Of a DNA stretch of 64,000 nucleotides, positions 7,477-16,067 are shown one piece after another. Each line of letters begins with the position of its first letter. Position 1 is the stretch's first letter. Below the pieces are notes generated by a model. The model was not told the DNA's origin. It did not search any database and worked only from the letters and a program-made list of their open reading frames with translations. A program made the position numbers and the translations under genes. Origin of the DNA: Gilichinskyi gelida (GTDB lineage Bacteria > Acidobacteriota > Thermoanaerobaculia > Gp7-AA8). The DNA lies in NCBI GenBank assembly GCA_038040385.1, contig JBBPII010000004.1:186001-250000 (forward strand), read 5' to 3'.

Positions 7477-8191
7477 TGCGGAGGACGCCGATCCGCTCGA
7501 TCTCCACTTCGACCACGTCGCCCGCGGCGAGCGGCCCCACGCCAGCCGGCGTGCCGGTGAGGATGACGTCGCCCGGCAGGAGCGTCATCACCGAGGAGAT
7601 GTAGGCGATGAGGAACGCGCAGTCGAAGACCATCATCGACGTCCGGCCGTCCTGCCTCGTCTCGCCGTTGACGCGCGTGGTGAGCCGCAAATCGTTCGGG
7701 TTGGCGTCGGTCTCGATGCATGGGCCGAGCGGCAGGAAGGTATCGAAGCTCTTCGCCCGGGTGAACTGCACATCCTTTTTCTGCAGGTCGCGCGCGGTGA
7801 CGTCGTTGGCGCAGGTGTAGCCGAGGATCGTGCCGCCCTCGCCGATGACCACGGCCAGCTCGCCTTCGTAGTCGACGCGCTGCGATTGCGGCGGCCGCAC
7901 GATGGTGCCGTTCGGCGGCAGCAGCGCGCTGGGCGGCTTCAAGAAAAGAATCGGCTCCGCGGGCGCCTCGTTGCCGAGCTCCTTGGCGTGGTCGGCGTAA
8001 TTGCGGCCGACGGCGACGATCTTCGACGGCTCCACCGGCGGCAGCAGTTGCATGCTGGCGATGAGGTGCGGCGGCTCGTCGGCGCGCGCGCCGAGGTGGA
8101 GGGCGTCGGTGCCGTCGTGGCGGAATAGGTGCGGGCCGTCGCCAACAGCGATCGCGGAGCGGCCGTTGTGGAGGAAGCGGTAGATTTTCAT
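7463..8191 (-). CDS. Fumarylacetoacetate hydrolase (FAH) family protein
   Basis: 242 residues. An N-terminal strand region precedes the FAH catalytic domain, marked by KIVAVGRNYADHAKELG, the metal-binding DYEGELAVVIG, and GYTCANDVTARDLQ. The C-terminal LTGTPAGVGPLAAGD is the family hallmark. Members cleave or decarboxylate 2-oxo acids such as acylpyruvates or 2-oxohept-3-enedioate with Mg2+; this size and domain order match the acylpyruvase/oxaloacetate decarboxylase group (FAHD1-like). The exact substrate is not predictable. An F1 repeat separates it from the upstream gene. Confidence 0.9.
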   Translation of the reverse strand: MKIYRFLHNGRSAIAVGDGPHLFRHDGTDALHLGARADEPPHLIASMQLLPPVEPSKIVAVGRNYADHAKELGNEAPAEPILFLKPPSALLPPNGTIVRPPQSQRVDYEGELAVVIGEGGTILGYTCANDVTARDLQKKDVQFTRAKSFDTFLPLGPCIETDANPNDLRLTTRVNGETRQDGRTSMMVFDCAFLIAYISSVMTLLPGDVILTGTPAGVGPLAAGDVVEVEIERIGVLRNAVA

Positions 8192-8204
8192 GGCGTTGCG
8201 CTCG

Positions 8205-8282
8205 TGTCATCCCGAGCCGCGAAGACGGCGAGGGATCTCGTGGCACAGGCGCGGGGGATCCCTCGCTTCGCTCGGGATGACA
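8205..8282. repeat. F1 palindromic repeat
   Basis: TGTCATCCCGAGCC...GCTCGGGATGACA, nearly the same as the copy inside the first glycosyltransferase (1768-1846). Here it fills the spacer between two minus-strand genes. Confidence 0.88.
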
Positions 8283-8285
8283 CGC

Positions 8286-9845
8286 TCACACCAGTGCCGG
8301 TTTCTGATCGTAGATCAACCACAGCCCGCTGAAGCCGCGCAGGAGGCGGAAGCGCGAGCGGTAGAGCTGATGGAGGATTCGCGCGTTGGTGTAGTACACC
8401 GCCTCGTGCAGCAGCGTGTTGAAGTCCTCGTCGAGCTCTTTGGCGCAGTCGAGGCTCCCTTTCGCCTTGGTCAGCAGCTCGCTCTCCGCGGTCACGCCGG
8501 CGGCGCGCGACGCGGCGAGGATCGTCGCCTCCTCGTCGATCTTCATCCGGAGCGCCGCGGCGCGCAGGTAGAGCACCCACAGCTCTTCGGTGTCGTCCTC
8601 CGCCTCCGAGGGGCGGCGGTCGAACACTTTCTGGTACGCGGCGATCTCCCACGGCTCGAGGCGCAGCTCGCGCGGTGCGGGCATCTGCGCCGCCTCCTCC
8701 GGCATCAGCAGCACGTCGATGGGGTCGACCACGCCGGCGATGCGCATGAGGTACGGCTGCAGCAGGTCGTTCCCGAACCGGCCGGCGATCCGGTCCGCCT
8801 GTTCGGTCACGGTGAAGAAGGCGGGCGGGAGGTCGGCGGTGGTGTCGAGCTCGTCGAAGCCGAGGCCGCGGTCGAGCTGGGAAAGGATGTTGGTCATGCT
8901 CTGCTTGAGCTGGGTGATGGTGTCGTGCTTCACGTTGGAAGTGGCGCGGGAGCGGTCGTACTGCTCCTTCGCGCTGCGGAAGCGAGCGATTTCCTGCAGC
9001 AGCTCGGGATTGGTGTCGCCGAAGTTGCGCTCGATGGCCGCACCGTGCTCGAGCAGCTTCTGCGAGTCCTCCACGATGCGCTTCTCGTCTTCGTGGTAGA
9101 GGCGGAGGAACTTGTTCTTGGTGGCCACGTTCAGCTCCACGATGGCCAGGAGGATGTCGGGGTTGAAGTAGAAGTCGCCGAGGCGGTGCTTGAACTGCCG
9201 GGCGTTCTTGAGCAGGTTTCGGTCGGTCAGCTCTTCGAAGTGCTCGGCGGCCTGGATCTGGTCGCGCAGCGCGCGGATGGCGAGGATGAGCCGCACCACT
9301 TCGTCCTGCGGCGCCTCGCTCACGCGCAGCAGCGACACCAGAGCGATGATCCGCTCGCGGAACTCGAGCGACTCGCGCGACCAGTACTCGCCGCGGTCGG
9401 CCATGAAGTCCTCGCCGATGCGGGTGAAGAGGAAGTCGAGCTTGTCGCGGCGGTCGCCCTCGGCCGCGTCGGCGTAGAGGTAGAACTTGATGAGGTTCTG
9501 GACGATGGTCTCGTCCTGCTTCTTCAGCTTCTCGAAGAAGCGGCGGAGGATGGAGGTGGTGATCTGTTCGTCGACGCGCAGCAGCGGGGCGGAGGCGCGC
9601 TCCAGCGCCAGATCGCAGAGGTCGATGCTCGCCGCGGCATCGCGGGCCTGCGCCGCGTTGAGCATGGTGCTGACCGCTTTGATGCGGTCGTAGGTCGCCT
9701 GGAAGTCGACGGTGTACGGCAGCGGCGCGCTCAGAAAGTTTTTGAAAACCGCCGAGGCGAACTGGTGATACGTCCAGACCGACTTGAACCGATCGGTCAG
9801 GCGCACGTACCGGCCGTGAAGGACACCGATCTCCGCAACAGACAT
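8286..9845 (-). CDS. Conserved-looking 519-residue cytoplasmic protein of unknown function
   Basis: I do not recognise this protein. No signal peptide or membrane segment is visible. Composition is strongly charged, Leu-rich and mostly helical, with probable coiled-coil stretches (SILRRFFEKLKKQDETI, LHEAVYYTNARILHQLYRS). It carries DLCDLALERASAPLLRVDEQ and EELWVLYLRAAALRMKIDEE. Coding signal is strong: one uninterrupted frame with typical third-position GC. It is divergent from hpt across a 43-bp gap and upstream of the FAH-cca-lgt group. A scaffold or adaptor role would be a guess. Confidence 0.82.
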   Translation of the reverse strand: MSVAEIGVLHGRYVRLTDRFKSVWTYHQFASAVFKNFLSAPLPYTVDFQATYDRIKAVSTMLNAAQARDAAASIDLCDLALERASAPLLRVDEQITTSILRRFFEKLKKQDETIVQNLIKFYLYADAAEGDRRDKLDFLFTRIGEDFMADRGEYWSRESLEFRERIIALVSLLRVSEAPQDEVVRLILAIRALRDQIQAAEHFEELTDRNLLKNARQFKHRLGDFYFNPDILLAIVELNVATKNKFLRLYHEDEKRIVEDSQKLLEHGAAIERNFGDTNPELLQEIARFRSAKEQYDRSRATSNVKHDTITQLKQSMTNILSQLDRGLGFDELDTTADLPPAFFTVTEQADRIAGRFGNDLLQPYLMRIAGVVDPIDVLLMPEEAAQMPAPRELRLEPWEIAAYQKVFDRRPSEAEDDTEELWVLYLRAAALRMKIDEEATILAASRAAGVTAESELLTKAKGSLDCAKELDEDFNTLLHEAVYYTNARILHQLYRSRFRLLRGFSGLWLIYDQKPALV

Positions 9846-9872
9846 ACGTCACGATTCCAGTCGGAACGAGGC

Positions 9873-9878
9873 TAGAAT
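9873..9878 (+). promoter_or_regulatory. Candidate -10 element of hpt
   Basis: TAGAAT ends 10 nt before the hpt ATG, predicting a transcription start only 3-4 nt before the start codon. No clear -35 box is visible. Similar very short leaders are predicted for asnS and the HU gene. Confidence 0.42.
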
Positions 9879-9888
9879 TCTACGCCGC

Positions 9889-10404
9889 ATGCCGCAGACG
9901 ACGTTAATCAGCAAGTCACAAATCGACCAGCGCGTTGCCGAGATGGGGCGGCAGATCACCGCCGACTTCGCCGGCTCGGAGCTCATCGCCTGTTGCGTCC
10001 TCAAAGGGGCGATGTTCTTCTGCAGCGATCTGATGCGCCGCATCGCCTGCGACGTGGCCCTCGATTTCATCCAGGTCTCGTCGTACGGGAACGAGAAGTA
10101 CTCCTCGGGCGTGGTGACCATCCTCAAGGAGCCGCAGCTCGACATGCACGGCAAGGCGGTGCTAATCGTCGAAGACATCATCGACAGCGGCCTGTCCATG
10201 CGCGAAGTGTTCCGCTACATCGAGAGCCGCGGTGCGTCGACGGTGAAAACGGCGACGTTCCTCGACAAGGCCTCGGCGCGGAAGGTGGAGTTCAAGGCAG
10301 ACTACGTCGGCTTCACCATCGACCCGCACTTCGTCATCGGCTACGGGCTGGATTACGCGGAGAAGTACCGGAACCTTCCGGACATCCAGGTCCTCTCGGA
10401 CTAG
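9889..10404 (+). CDS. hpt: Hypoxanthine(-guanine) phosphoribosyltransferase
   Basis: Purine salvage enzyme joining hypoxanthine or guanine to PRPP to make IMP/GMP in the cytoplasm. 171 residues, normal for the bacterial enzyme. The PRPP loop VLIVEDIIDSGLSM, the PPi-binding CVLKGAMFF and the flexible loop VSSYGNEKYSSG are all present, with YVGFTIDPHFVIGYGLDYAEKYRN at the base-binding end. Its TAG stop and the TAG stop of convergent uppP share the same palindromic CTAG (10401-10404), so no terminator fits between them. guaA, also in guanine nucleotide supply, lies 31 kb away. Confidence 0.94.
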   Translation: MPQTTLISKSQIDQRVAEMGRQITADFAGSELIACCVLKGAMFFCSDLMRRIACDVALDFIQVSSYGNEKYSSGVVTILKEPQLDMHGKAVLIVEDIIDSGLSMREVFRYIESRGASTVKTATFLDKASARKVEFKADYVGFTIDPHFVIGYGLDYAEKYRNLPDIQVLSD

Positions 10405-11222
10405 ATCATGTGCCCCGCCAGCAGCACGATCATCACCGCGCCGAGCAGGAAGCGGTAGTAGATGAAGACGTGCGTGGTGTGCGTGCGCAGGTAGCGCAGC
10501 AGGAACCAGATCGAGGCGTAGCCGGAGACGAAGGCCACGGCGATGGCCAAGAGGATCGGCGTCCATCCCAGCGTGGCCAGGTGATGCCGCTCGTGGAAGA
10601 GCTCGAGCAGACCGGCGCCGCCCACCGCGGGGATGCTGAGCAGAAACGAGAAGCGGGCGGCGGTGGGGCGTTCGACACCGCGAAAGAGAGCGGCCATGAT
10701 GGTCGAGCCGCTGCGCGACGCGCCGGGGACCAGCGCCAGGCACTGCCCCAGTCCGATGGCTAGCGCATCCTTCACATCGATCTGCGCAAAGTCCTTGAGC
10801 TGCCGCCGCCTGGCATACGCCTCGGCCAGCAGCATCAGGACGGCCACGATGATCACCATCGCCGTGACGATCCAAAGCCCGCGGAACGTCGTCTCGATGT
10901 GCTTCTTCAACACCAGCCCGAGGATGACGATGGGGATGGTCCCGATGATCACCAGCCATGCCTCGCGGGAGTCGACGTCGGCGAACGGCCGGCGGGTGAA
11001 CAGACCGCGCACGAAACCGACGGCGAGGCGGACGACGTCGCGGAAGAAGTAGATGACCGCCGCCAGCCACGTTCCGAACTGAATCACCGCCGATGCCGCC
11101 GCCCCCGGATCGCCCCAGCCGAGGAGCATGGGGACGATTTCGAGGTGGGCGGTGGAGGAGATGGGGATGAACTCGGTCAGGCCCTGGACGAGGCCGAGGA
11201 CGATGGCTTGGAGGATCGACAT
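10401..11222 (-). CDS. uppP: Undecaprenyl-diphosphatase (BacA/UppP)
   Basis: Inner-membrane phosphatase that recycles undecaprenyl pyrophosphate to the monophosphate lipid carrier used for peptidoglycan and other glycans; it also confers bacitracin tolerance in known members. 273 residues, polytopic. Both family motifs are seen: VQGLTEFIPISSTAHLEIV near the N-terminus and LVPGASRSGSTIMAALF in the middle. It supports the mur/mraY/murG pathway encoded at 48-58 kb. A GTCTCGCGG repeat covers its upstream region. Confidence 0.94.
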   Translation of the reverse strand: MSILQAIVLGLVQGLTEFIPISSTAHLEIVPMLLGWGDPGAAASAVIQFGTWLAAVIYFFRDVVRLAVGFVRGLFTRRPFADVDSREAWLVIIGTIPIVILGLVLKKHIETTFRGLWIVTAMVIIVAVLMLLAEAYARRRQLKDFAQIDVKDALAIGLGQCLALVPGASRSGSTIMAALFRGVERPTAARFSFLLSIPAVGGAGLLELFHERHHLATLGWTPILLAIAVAFVSGYASIWFLLRYLRTHTTHVFIYYRFLLGAVMIVLLAGHMI

Positions 11223-11296
11223 ATGGTCTCGCGGTCTCGGGGTCTCGCGGTCTCGGGGTGACCTCGCGACGGCGAGACCCCGAGACCGCGCAACCT
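11222..11296. repeat. F3 palindromic repeat (GGTCTCGCGGTCTCGGGG units)
   Basis: Direct GGTCTCG units on one arm and CGAGACC units on the other form a long imperfect hairpin between rnj and uppP. Other copies: 15977-16064, 52457-52574, about 61420-61460 and 61625-61645. Confidence 0.88.
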
Positions 11297-11300
11297 CGAA

Positions 11301-12947
11301 TCACATCTCCCAAACGACGGGCAGAATCATCGGCCGGCGCCCCATCTCTTTCCTGAAGTACCTCTTGAGCTGCGCGCGCATTTTTTCCTGCACCTGCTCG
11401 ATGTCGCGCAGCTCATCGGGCCGGCTCTCGGCGATCAACTGCACGAGTTGTGCGCGGACGTCGTCGAGCACTTCGCCGCTGGCGTCGACGTGCACCAGGC
11501 CGCGGGTGATGATCTCCGGGTCACGCACCAGCCGGCCGGTCGAGTCGAGGGCCACCACCACGATCACGAATCCATCCTCGGCGAGATGCTGGCGGTCGCG
11601 CACCACGACCTCCGGCACCTCCTCGGCCTCCGAGTCGATGAAGACCTTGCCGTGCGGCACGCGGTCCTCGAGGACGCGCACCGAATCGCCCTCGATCTCC
11701 ACGACCTGACCGTTGGTGATCACCACGCCGTGCGGCACGCCGACGCTCTGCGCCAGCTTGGCGTGGTGGACCAGATGCCGCAGCGTGCCGTGGATGGGGA
11801 TGAAGTACTTCGGCCGCGTCAGGTTGAGCATCAGCTTCAGCTCTTCCTGGCAGGCGTGCCCGGAGACGTGCACGTCCGCGTTGTCCCACGTCAGCACCTC
11901 CGCTCCGCGGCGATAGAGGTTGTCGATGAGATGGGCGACCGCGCGCTCGTTGCCAGGGATGGTCCGCGCGGAGATGACGACCGTGTCACCGCGGCCGACC
12001 TCGACTTGTTTGTGTTCGCCGATGGCCATCCGAGAAAGCGCCGACGCCGGCTCGCCCTGCGTCCCGGTGCTCATGATCACCACCTCGGCGTCGGCGAAGT
12101 CGGACGGCCGGGCGTTGACGCCGGGGCGCGCCTCGCGCGGGAAGCGCACGTATCCGAGGCGGTCGGCGGTCTCGATGTTGTCGACCAGCGAGCGTCCGAC
12201 GAGGAAGACCTTGCGGCGATGCCTGACCGCAAGATCGATCACCTGCTGCACGCGATGGATGTGCGAGGCGAACGTCGTGACGATGATTCTGCCCCGCGTC
12301 TGCGCGAAGAGATCGCCGAGCGCGGTGCCGACGCTGCGCTCCGACGGGCAATGGCCCGGCACCAGCGCGTTGGTGGAGTCGCTGAGCAGCGCCAGGACGC
12401 CTTCGTCGCCGTAGCGGCCGAAGGTGGCGAGGTCGGTGACCTTGCCGTCGATCGGGGTGTGGTCGATCTTGAAATCACCGGTGTGGATGACCGTGCCGAG
12501 CGGCGTGCGGATGGCGAGGCCCAGGGCGTCGACGATGGAGTGCGTGACCTGGATGGGCTCCACGCGGAAGGGGCCGGTTTCGATGACCTCGCGCGGCGTC
12601 ATGGCCCGCAGCTCGACCTCGTCGACCCCGAGCTCCTCGAGCTTGTCGCGCACGAAGCCGAGGGCCAGCGGCATGCCGTACACCGGCACCTTGAGGCGCT
12701 CGACGAGGAACGGCACGGCGCCGATGTGGTCCTCGTGGCCGTGGGTGAGGAAGACCGCGCGCAACTTCGACGGCTGCTCGAACAGGTAGGTCATGTCGGG
12801 GACGATGACGTCGACGCCCAGCGTGGCGGCGTCGGGGAACATCATTCCGCAGTCGACGGCGATGGCGGCGCCGGCGTGCTCGTAGACCATGAGGTTCATG
12901 CCGATCTCGCCGAGGCCGCCGAGGGGAATGATGCGTAGAGGGTCCAT
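11301..12947 (-). CDS. rnj: Ribonuclease J
   Basis: Metallo-beta-lactamase/beta-CASP ribonuclease with 5'-3' exo- and endonuclease activity in mRNA decay and rRNA maturation. 548 residues, full length. N-terminus IIPLGGLGEIGMNLMVYE is typical. The Zn-binding HGHEDH lies at about residues 69-74, and beta-CASP motifs such as STGTQGEP and VHVSGHACQEEL are present. A C-terminal RNase J dimerisation domain follows. RNase J in a Gram-negative-type organism fits Acidobacteriota and several other phyla that use it in place of or beside RNase E. Confidence 0.94.
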   Translation of the reverse strand: MDPLRIIPLGGLGEIGMNLMVYEHAGAAIAVDCGMMFPDAATLGVDVIVPDMTYLFEQPSKLRAVFLTHGHEDHIGAVPFLVERLKVPVYGMPLALGFVRDKLEELGVDEVELRAMTPREVIETGPFRVEPIQVTHSIVDALGLAIRTPLGTVIHTGDFKIDHTPIDGKVTDLATFGRYGDEGVLALLSDSTNALVPGHCPSERSVGTALGDLFAQTRGRIIVTTFASHIHRVQQVIDLAVRHRRKVFLVGRSLVDNIETADRLGYVRFPREARPGVNARPSDFADAEVVIMSTGTQGEPASALSRMAIGEHKQVEVGRGDTVVISARTIPGNERAVAHLIDNLYRRGAEVLTWDNADVHVSGHACQEELKLMLNLTRPKYFIPIHGTLRHLVHHAKLAQSVGVPHGVVITNGQVVEIEGDSVRVLEDRVPHGKVFIDSEAEEVPEVVVRDRQHLAEDGFVIVVVALDSTGRLVRDPEIITRGLVHVDASGEVLDDVRAQLVQLIAESRPDELRDIEQVQEKMRAQLKRYFRKEMGRRPMILPVVWEM

Positions 12948-12980
12948 CGCGCGCGGTACGTTACCGCAAGCTCGCTGCCC

Positions 12981-13037
12981 GCGGCGTCACGGACGGGCGG
13001 GACGCCCGTCCGGTGCGGGCGGGACGCCCGCACTCCT
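12981..13037. repeat. F5 repeat: two GCGGGACGCC-core hairpins
   Basis: GACGGGCGGGACGCCCGTC is followed by TGCGGGCGGGACGCCCGCA. They share the 10-mer GCGGGACGCC with the repeats bounding the RAYT at 18.5-19.3 kb, so they are likely its REP targets. The repeat encodes the last residues of the kinase gene. Confidence 0.85.
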
Positions 13038-15047
13038 CAGCTTCTGGACGGCGGCCAGTTGCGCTTTCGCCTCGTCGAGCCGATTGTCGTCGGGGTCGTG
13101 CGAGTCGACGAAGCTGGCCAGGGTGTTCACGGCCTCCTGATCGACGGCTTCGGATTCGTCCAGGCGGTTGAGTAGCTCCAGCGCTTTGCCGAGATCGAGG
13201 AGGCTCAACGCGTACGCGTAGCCGCGATCGCCGTTGCGGCGTCGGATCTCGAGGCTGCGGCGGATCAGCGTCTCGGCCTCGGCCGGGCGGCCCGTTCGCG
13301 CCAAGTGCTGTCCGAGGCCGTTCATGGTCAGGGCGATCGTCGTTGACGTGCCGAGCTTCTCGCGCAGCGCAAGGCTTTCGCGGAACGCGGCTTCGGCCTC
13401 CGCGTTCTTTCCGCGCAGTGCGAGCACGCTGGCCAGATCGAAGAGGCCGCGGGCGACGGCAGTGTGCCGATGGCCGTACGCCTTCTCGCGGATGGCCAGG
13501 CTCTCGCGCAGCATCGCCTCCGCGTCATCGAGATGATCCTGATGCTTCCGCACCAGTCCGAGGTCGTTGAGGATGGCGCCGACGCGGCCGCTGCTCCGGC
13601 CGTCGAGCTCGATCCGGAGGCGCAACGCCTCGCGCAGGAGCTGTTCGGCGCGATCGAGGTGGCCGAGGTGAAACTCCGATGAGCCGATGGTCTCCAGCAG
13701 CTCGGCGCGCGCGACCGGCTGATCCTTCAGGTCGTGCCCGATCTTCTGCGCCGCCTCGGCCAGCAACTGCCGCACGGTCGTCTCTTTCGTCCGGTTCCAG
13801 GGACTGGCCGAATCGAGGAGATCGGTGAGGAACTTCGACACCGCCTCCGCCTCCGACCGCGCGCGCTGCGCGCGAAGCATGCCGATGGTGGTGCCGGCGA
13901 TGCCGCCGACGATGGCGATGAGAACGAGACCCGCGGCGACCACGCCCGCCCGATGCCGGCGCGCGAACTTCGCCGCGCGATAGCGCAGCGACGGCGGGCT
14001 GGCGACGACCGGCTCGTCGTTGAGGTGGCGCTGCAGATCGGATTCGAGGTCGGCGGCCGAGCCGTAGCGCTCCTCGCGCTCGCGCGCCGTCGACTTCCGG
14101 GCGATCCATCCGAGGTCGCCGCCGAGGGCGGCGGCGAGGGAGCGCTCCTCCTCGCGCCGCATTCCGGCGATGCCGACGCGCGCCTCTGTGCCGAGCGCAC
14201 GGAAGAGCGTCCGCGGCAGGACGGTGTCGTTCTCCGCGACGGTCCTGATCACGGCGGCGAGCGGAAGGTCGTCGACCTTGTGCGGCTTCAGGCCGGCCAG
14301 CAGCTCGTAGAGCATCACACCGAGGGAGTAGACGTCGGTGCGCGTATCGAGGTCGTCGCCGCTGAGCGCCTCGGGGCTCATGTAGCCGGGAGTGCCGATG
14401 ACGCCGTGGCTGGTCAGGATGGCGGTCGCGTCGCCGAAGGGCTGATCGATTGCTTTGGCGATACCGAAGTCGATGATCTTCGGCACGGCGTGCCCTTCGA
14501 CCTCCGCCACGAGCACGTTCGACGGCTTGAGGTCGCGGTGGATGACGCCCTTCTGATGCGCGTGCTGCACGCCTTTGCAGATCTGGATAAAGAGCTCCAC
14601 GCGCTGGCGGATGGTCAGGCGACGCTCGTCGCAGTAGTCGACCAGCGGCCGTCCTTCGACGTACTCCATGACGAAGAACGGGTAGCCGTCGTCGGTCGTG
14701 CCGGCGTCGTACATCGCGGCGATGCTCGGATGCGACAGCCGCGCGAGCGCCTGCCGTTCCGCGTTGAAGCGCGCCACCGCGCTCGGACCGGGAAGGGTCG
14801 AGCGCATCAGTTTGAGGGCCACGGCGCGATGCACCGGCTCGTGCTGCTCGGCGAGATAGACGGCGCCCATGCCGCCTTCGCCGAGGAGCTCGAGGAGCCG
14901 GTAGCGGCCGATGGCGGTGCCGCGCGGCAACGCGCGCGGCGGCACGGCCGGATGGAGCATCACGGTCGACTGCTGCTGCGCGGCGTGACGGTCGCGAAAG
15001 CGCGCCGCGAACGTCGCGTCGGAGCGGTCGGGGATTTCCTGGGACAT
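12987..15047 (-). CDS. Serine/threonine protein kinase with TPR C-terminal region
   Basis: 686 residues. The N-terminal Hanks-type kinase domain has the Gly loop GEGGMG (56-61), catalytic Lys in VALK (79), HRDLKPSN (170-177) and DFG (193-195), all intact. A single transmembrane helix (about 368-390) follows, then TPR-like helices (ELLETIGSSEFHLGHLDRAE, RSLEIRRRNGDRGYAY and similar), presumably outside the membrane. This cytoplasmic-kinase/TM/TPR plan is common in Acidobacteriota and Planctomycetes. Likely a receptor-type kinase; substrates unknown. The C-terminal residues (AGVPPAPDGRPARP) are encoded by an F5/REP hairpin, so the terminus seems extended by repeat insertion. Divergent from the FHA-GGDEF gene. 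Confidence 0.92.
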   Translation of the reverse strand: MSQEIPDRSDATFAARFRDRHAAQQQSTVMLHPAVPPRALPRGTAIGRYRLLELLGEGGMGAVYLAEQHEPVHRAVALKLMRSTLPGPSAVARFNAERQALARLSHPSIAAMYDAGTTDDGYPFFVMEYVEGRPLVDYCDERRLTIRQRVELFIQICKGVQHAHQKGVIHRDLKPSNVLVAEVEGHAVPKIIDFGIAKAIDQPFGDATAILTSHGVIGTPGYMSPEALSGDDLDTRTDVYSLGVMLYELLAGLKPHKVDDLPLAAVIRTVAENDTVLPRTLFRALGTEARVGIAGMRREEERSLAAALGGDLGWIARKSTAREREERYGSAADLESDLQRHLNDEPVVASPPSLRYRAAKFARRHRAGVVAAGLVLIAIVGGIAGTTIGMLRAQRARSEAEAVSKFLTDLLDSASPWNRTKETTVRQLLAEAAQKIGHDLKDQPVARAELLETIGSSEFHLGHLDRAEQLLREALRLRIELDGRSSGRVGAILNDLGLVRKHQDHLDDAEAMLRESLAIREKAYGHRHTAVARGLFDLASVLALRGKNAEAEAAFRESLALREKLGTSTTIALTMNGLGQHLARTGRPAEAETLIRRSLEIRRRNGDRGYAYALSLLDLGKALELLNRLDESEAVDQEAVNTLASFVDSHDPDDNRLDEAKAQLAAVQKLRSAGVPPAPDGRPARP

Positions 15048-15104
15048 ATGGGGATTTCTTTAACGCGCATTTTCGCACGGACGGCGTTACAGTCATCGTC
15101 AAGC

Positions 15105-16067
15105 GTGAAGGAAAAGACGATCACCCACCCCGAGGGGCCGCCGCGCGCCCCCGCCGGGGAGGCGCCGGCATGCGTGGTGGCGATCTACGGCGGCGAGCTG
15201 GGACGGCGCTTCAAGCTGGCGTCGCGCGAGATCACCGTCGGCCGCGACGACGACAACGCCATCCGCGTCGCGCTCGACACGATCTCCCGCCGGCATGCGC
15301 GGCTCTTTCCTCACGACGGCGCGCACTGGGTCGAGGACCTCGGCAGCACCAACGGCACGTTCGTCAACGAGGAGGAGATCGCGCAGCCCACGGTGCTGCG
15401 CAACGGCGATCTGATTCGCTGCGGCGGCGCGGTCTTCAAGTTCATCGAAGGGGGCAACGTCGAGGCCCTTTACCACGAGGAGATCTACCGCCTCACCATC
15501 ACCGACGGGCTGACGCAGGTGGCGAACAAGCGCCACTTCGTCGACTTCCTGGAGCGCGAGATCGCGCGCGCCACGCGCCACGGCCGCCCGTTGGCGCTGG
15601 CGCTTTTCGACGTCGATCACTTCAAGCGCACCAACGACGAATATGGGCACCTCGCCGGCGACCGGGTGCTGCAAGGCATCGCCTCGGTGGTGGCGAAACA
15701 GGTGCGGCGCGAGGAGCTGATCGCGCGCTATGGTGGCGAGGAGTTCGCGGTGGTGCTGCCGGAGACGAGCGTGGAGGATGCCGCACTTTTCTGCGAGCGC
15801 ATCCGCGCCGACGTGGAGCGCGAGAGATTCGAGTTCGACGGCGAGCCGCTCCGGGCGACGATCAGCCTCGGCGCGGCGGCGCTGGAGGCGTCGGACACGG
15901 TCGACACGCTCGTCGCGCGCGCTGATGGGCTTCTGTATCGGGCGAAGCAGACCGGGAGGAATCGGGTGGTGGCTACGGAGTCTCGCGGTCTCGGGGTCGC
16001 GGAGTCTCGCGGTGGCCAAGCCTCGGGCGCGAGCACCCCGAGACCGCGAGACCCAGAGACTGCGTAA
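15105..16067 (+). CDS. FHA domain-GGDEF diguanylate cyclase
   Basis: About 320 residues. An N-terminal FHA phosphothreonine-binding domain (about 25-115; EITVGRDDDNAIRV, SRRHARLF, DLGSTNGTFVN) is followed by a GGDEF domain with the active-site GGEEF at about 210-214 and DVDHFKRTNDEYGH. It should make cyclic di-GMP from two GTP. The RxxD product-inhibition site upstream of GGEEF is not seen (RREE instead). The GTG at 15105 fits the spacing from the divergent kinase, and longer starts would run through that gene. FHA plus a divergently encoded Ser/Thr kinase suggests phosphorylation-dependent control of c-di-GMP. About 30 C-terminal residues are encoded by an F3 repeat. Confidence 0.9.
   Translation: MKEKTITHPEGPPRAPAGEAPACVVAIYGGELGRRFKLASREITVGRDDDNAIRVALDTISRRHARLFPHDGAHWVEDLGSTNGTFVNEEEIAQPTVLRNGDLIRCGGAVFKFIEGGNVEALYHEEIYRLTITDGLTQVANKRHFVDFLEREIARATRHGRPLALALFDVDHFKRTNDEYGHLAGDRVLQGIASVVAKQVRREELIARYGGEEFAVVLPETSVEDAALFCERIRADVERERFEFDGEPLRATISLGAAALEASDTVDTLVARADGLLYRAKQTGRNRVVATESRGLGVAESRGGQASGASTPRPRDPETA
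15977..16064. repeat. F3 palindromic repeat encoding the diguanylate cyclase C-terminus
   Basis: GTCTCGCGGTCTCGGGG arm and CCCCGAGACCGCGAGACCC arm. It is translated to Ser/Arg/Pro-rich residues (STPRPRDPETA) before the stop at 16065, and abuts the convergent asnS stop. Confidence 0.88.

Noticed and set aside
13734..15104. Long upstream extension of the FHA-GGDEF frame
   Set aside because: It is antisense to the kinase and has no domain content; GTG 15105 gives a proper FHA start.
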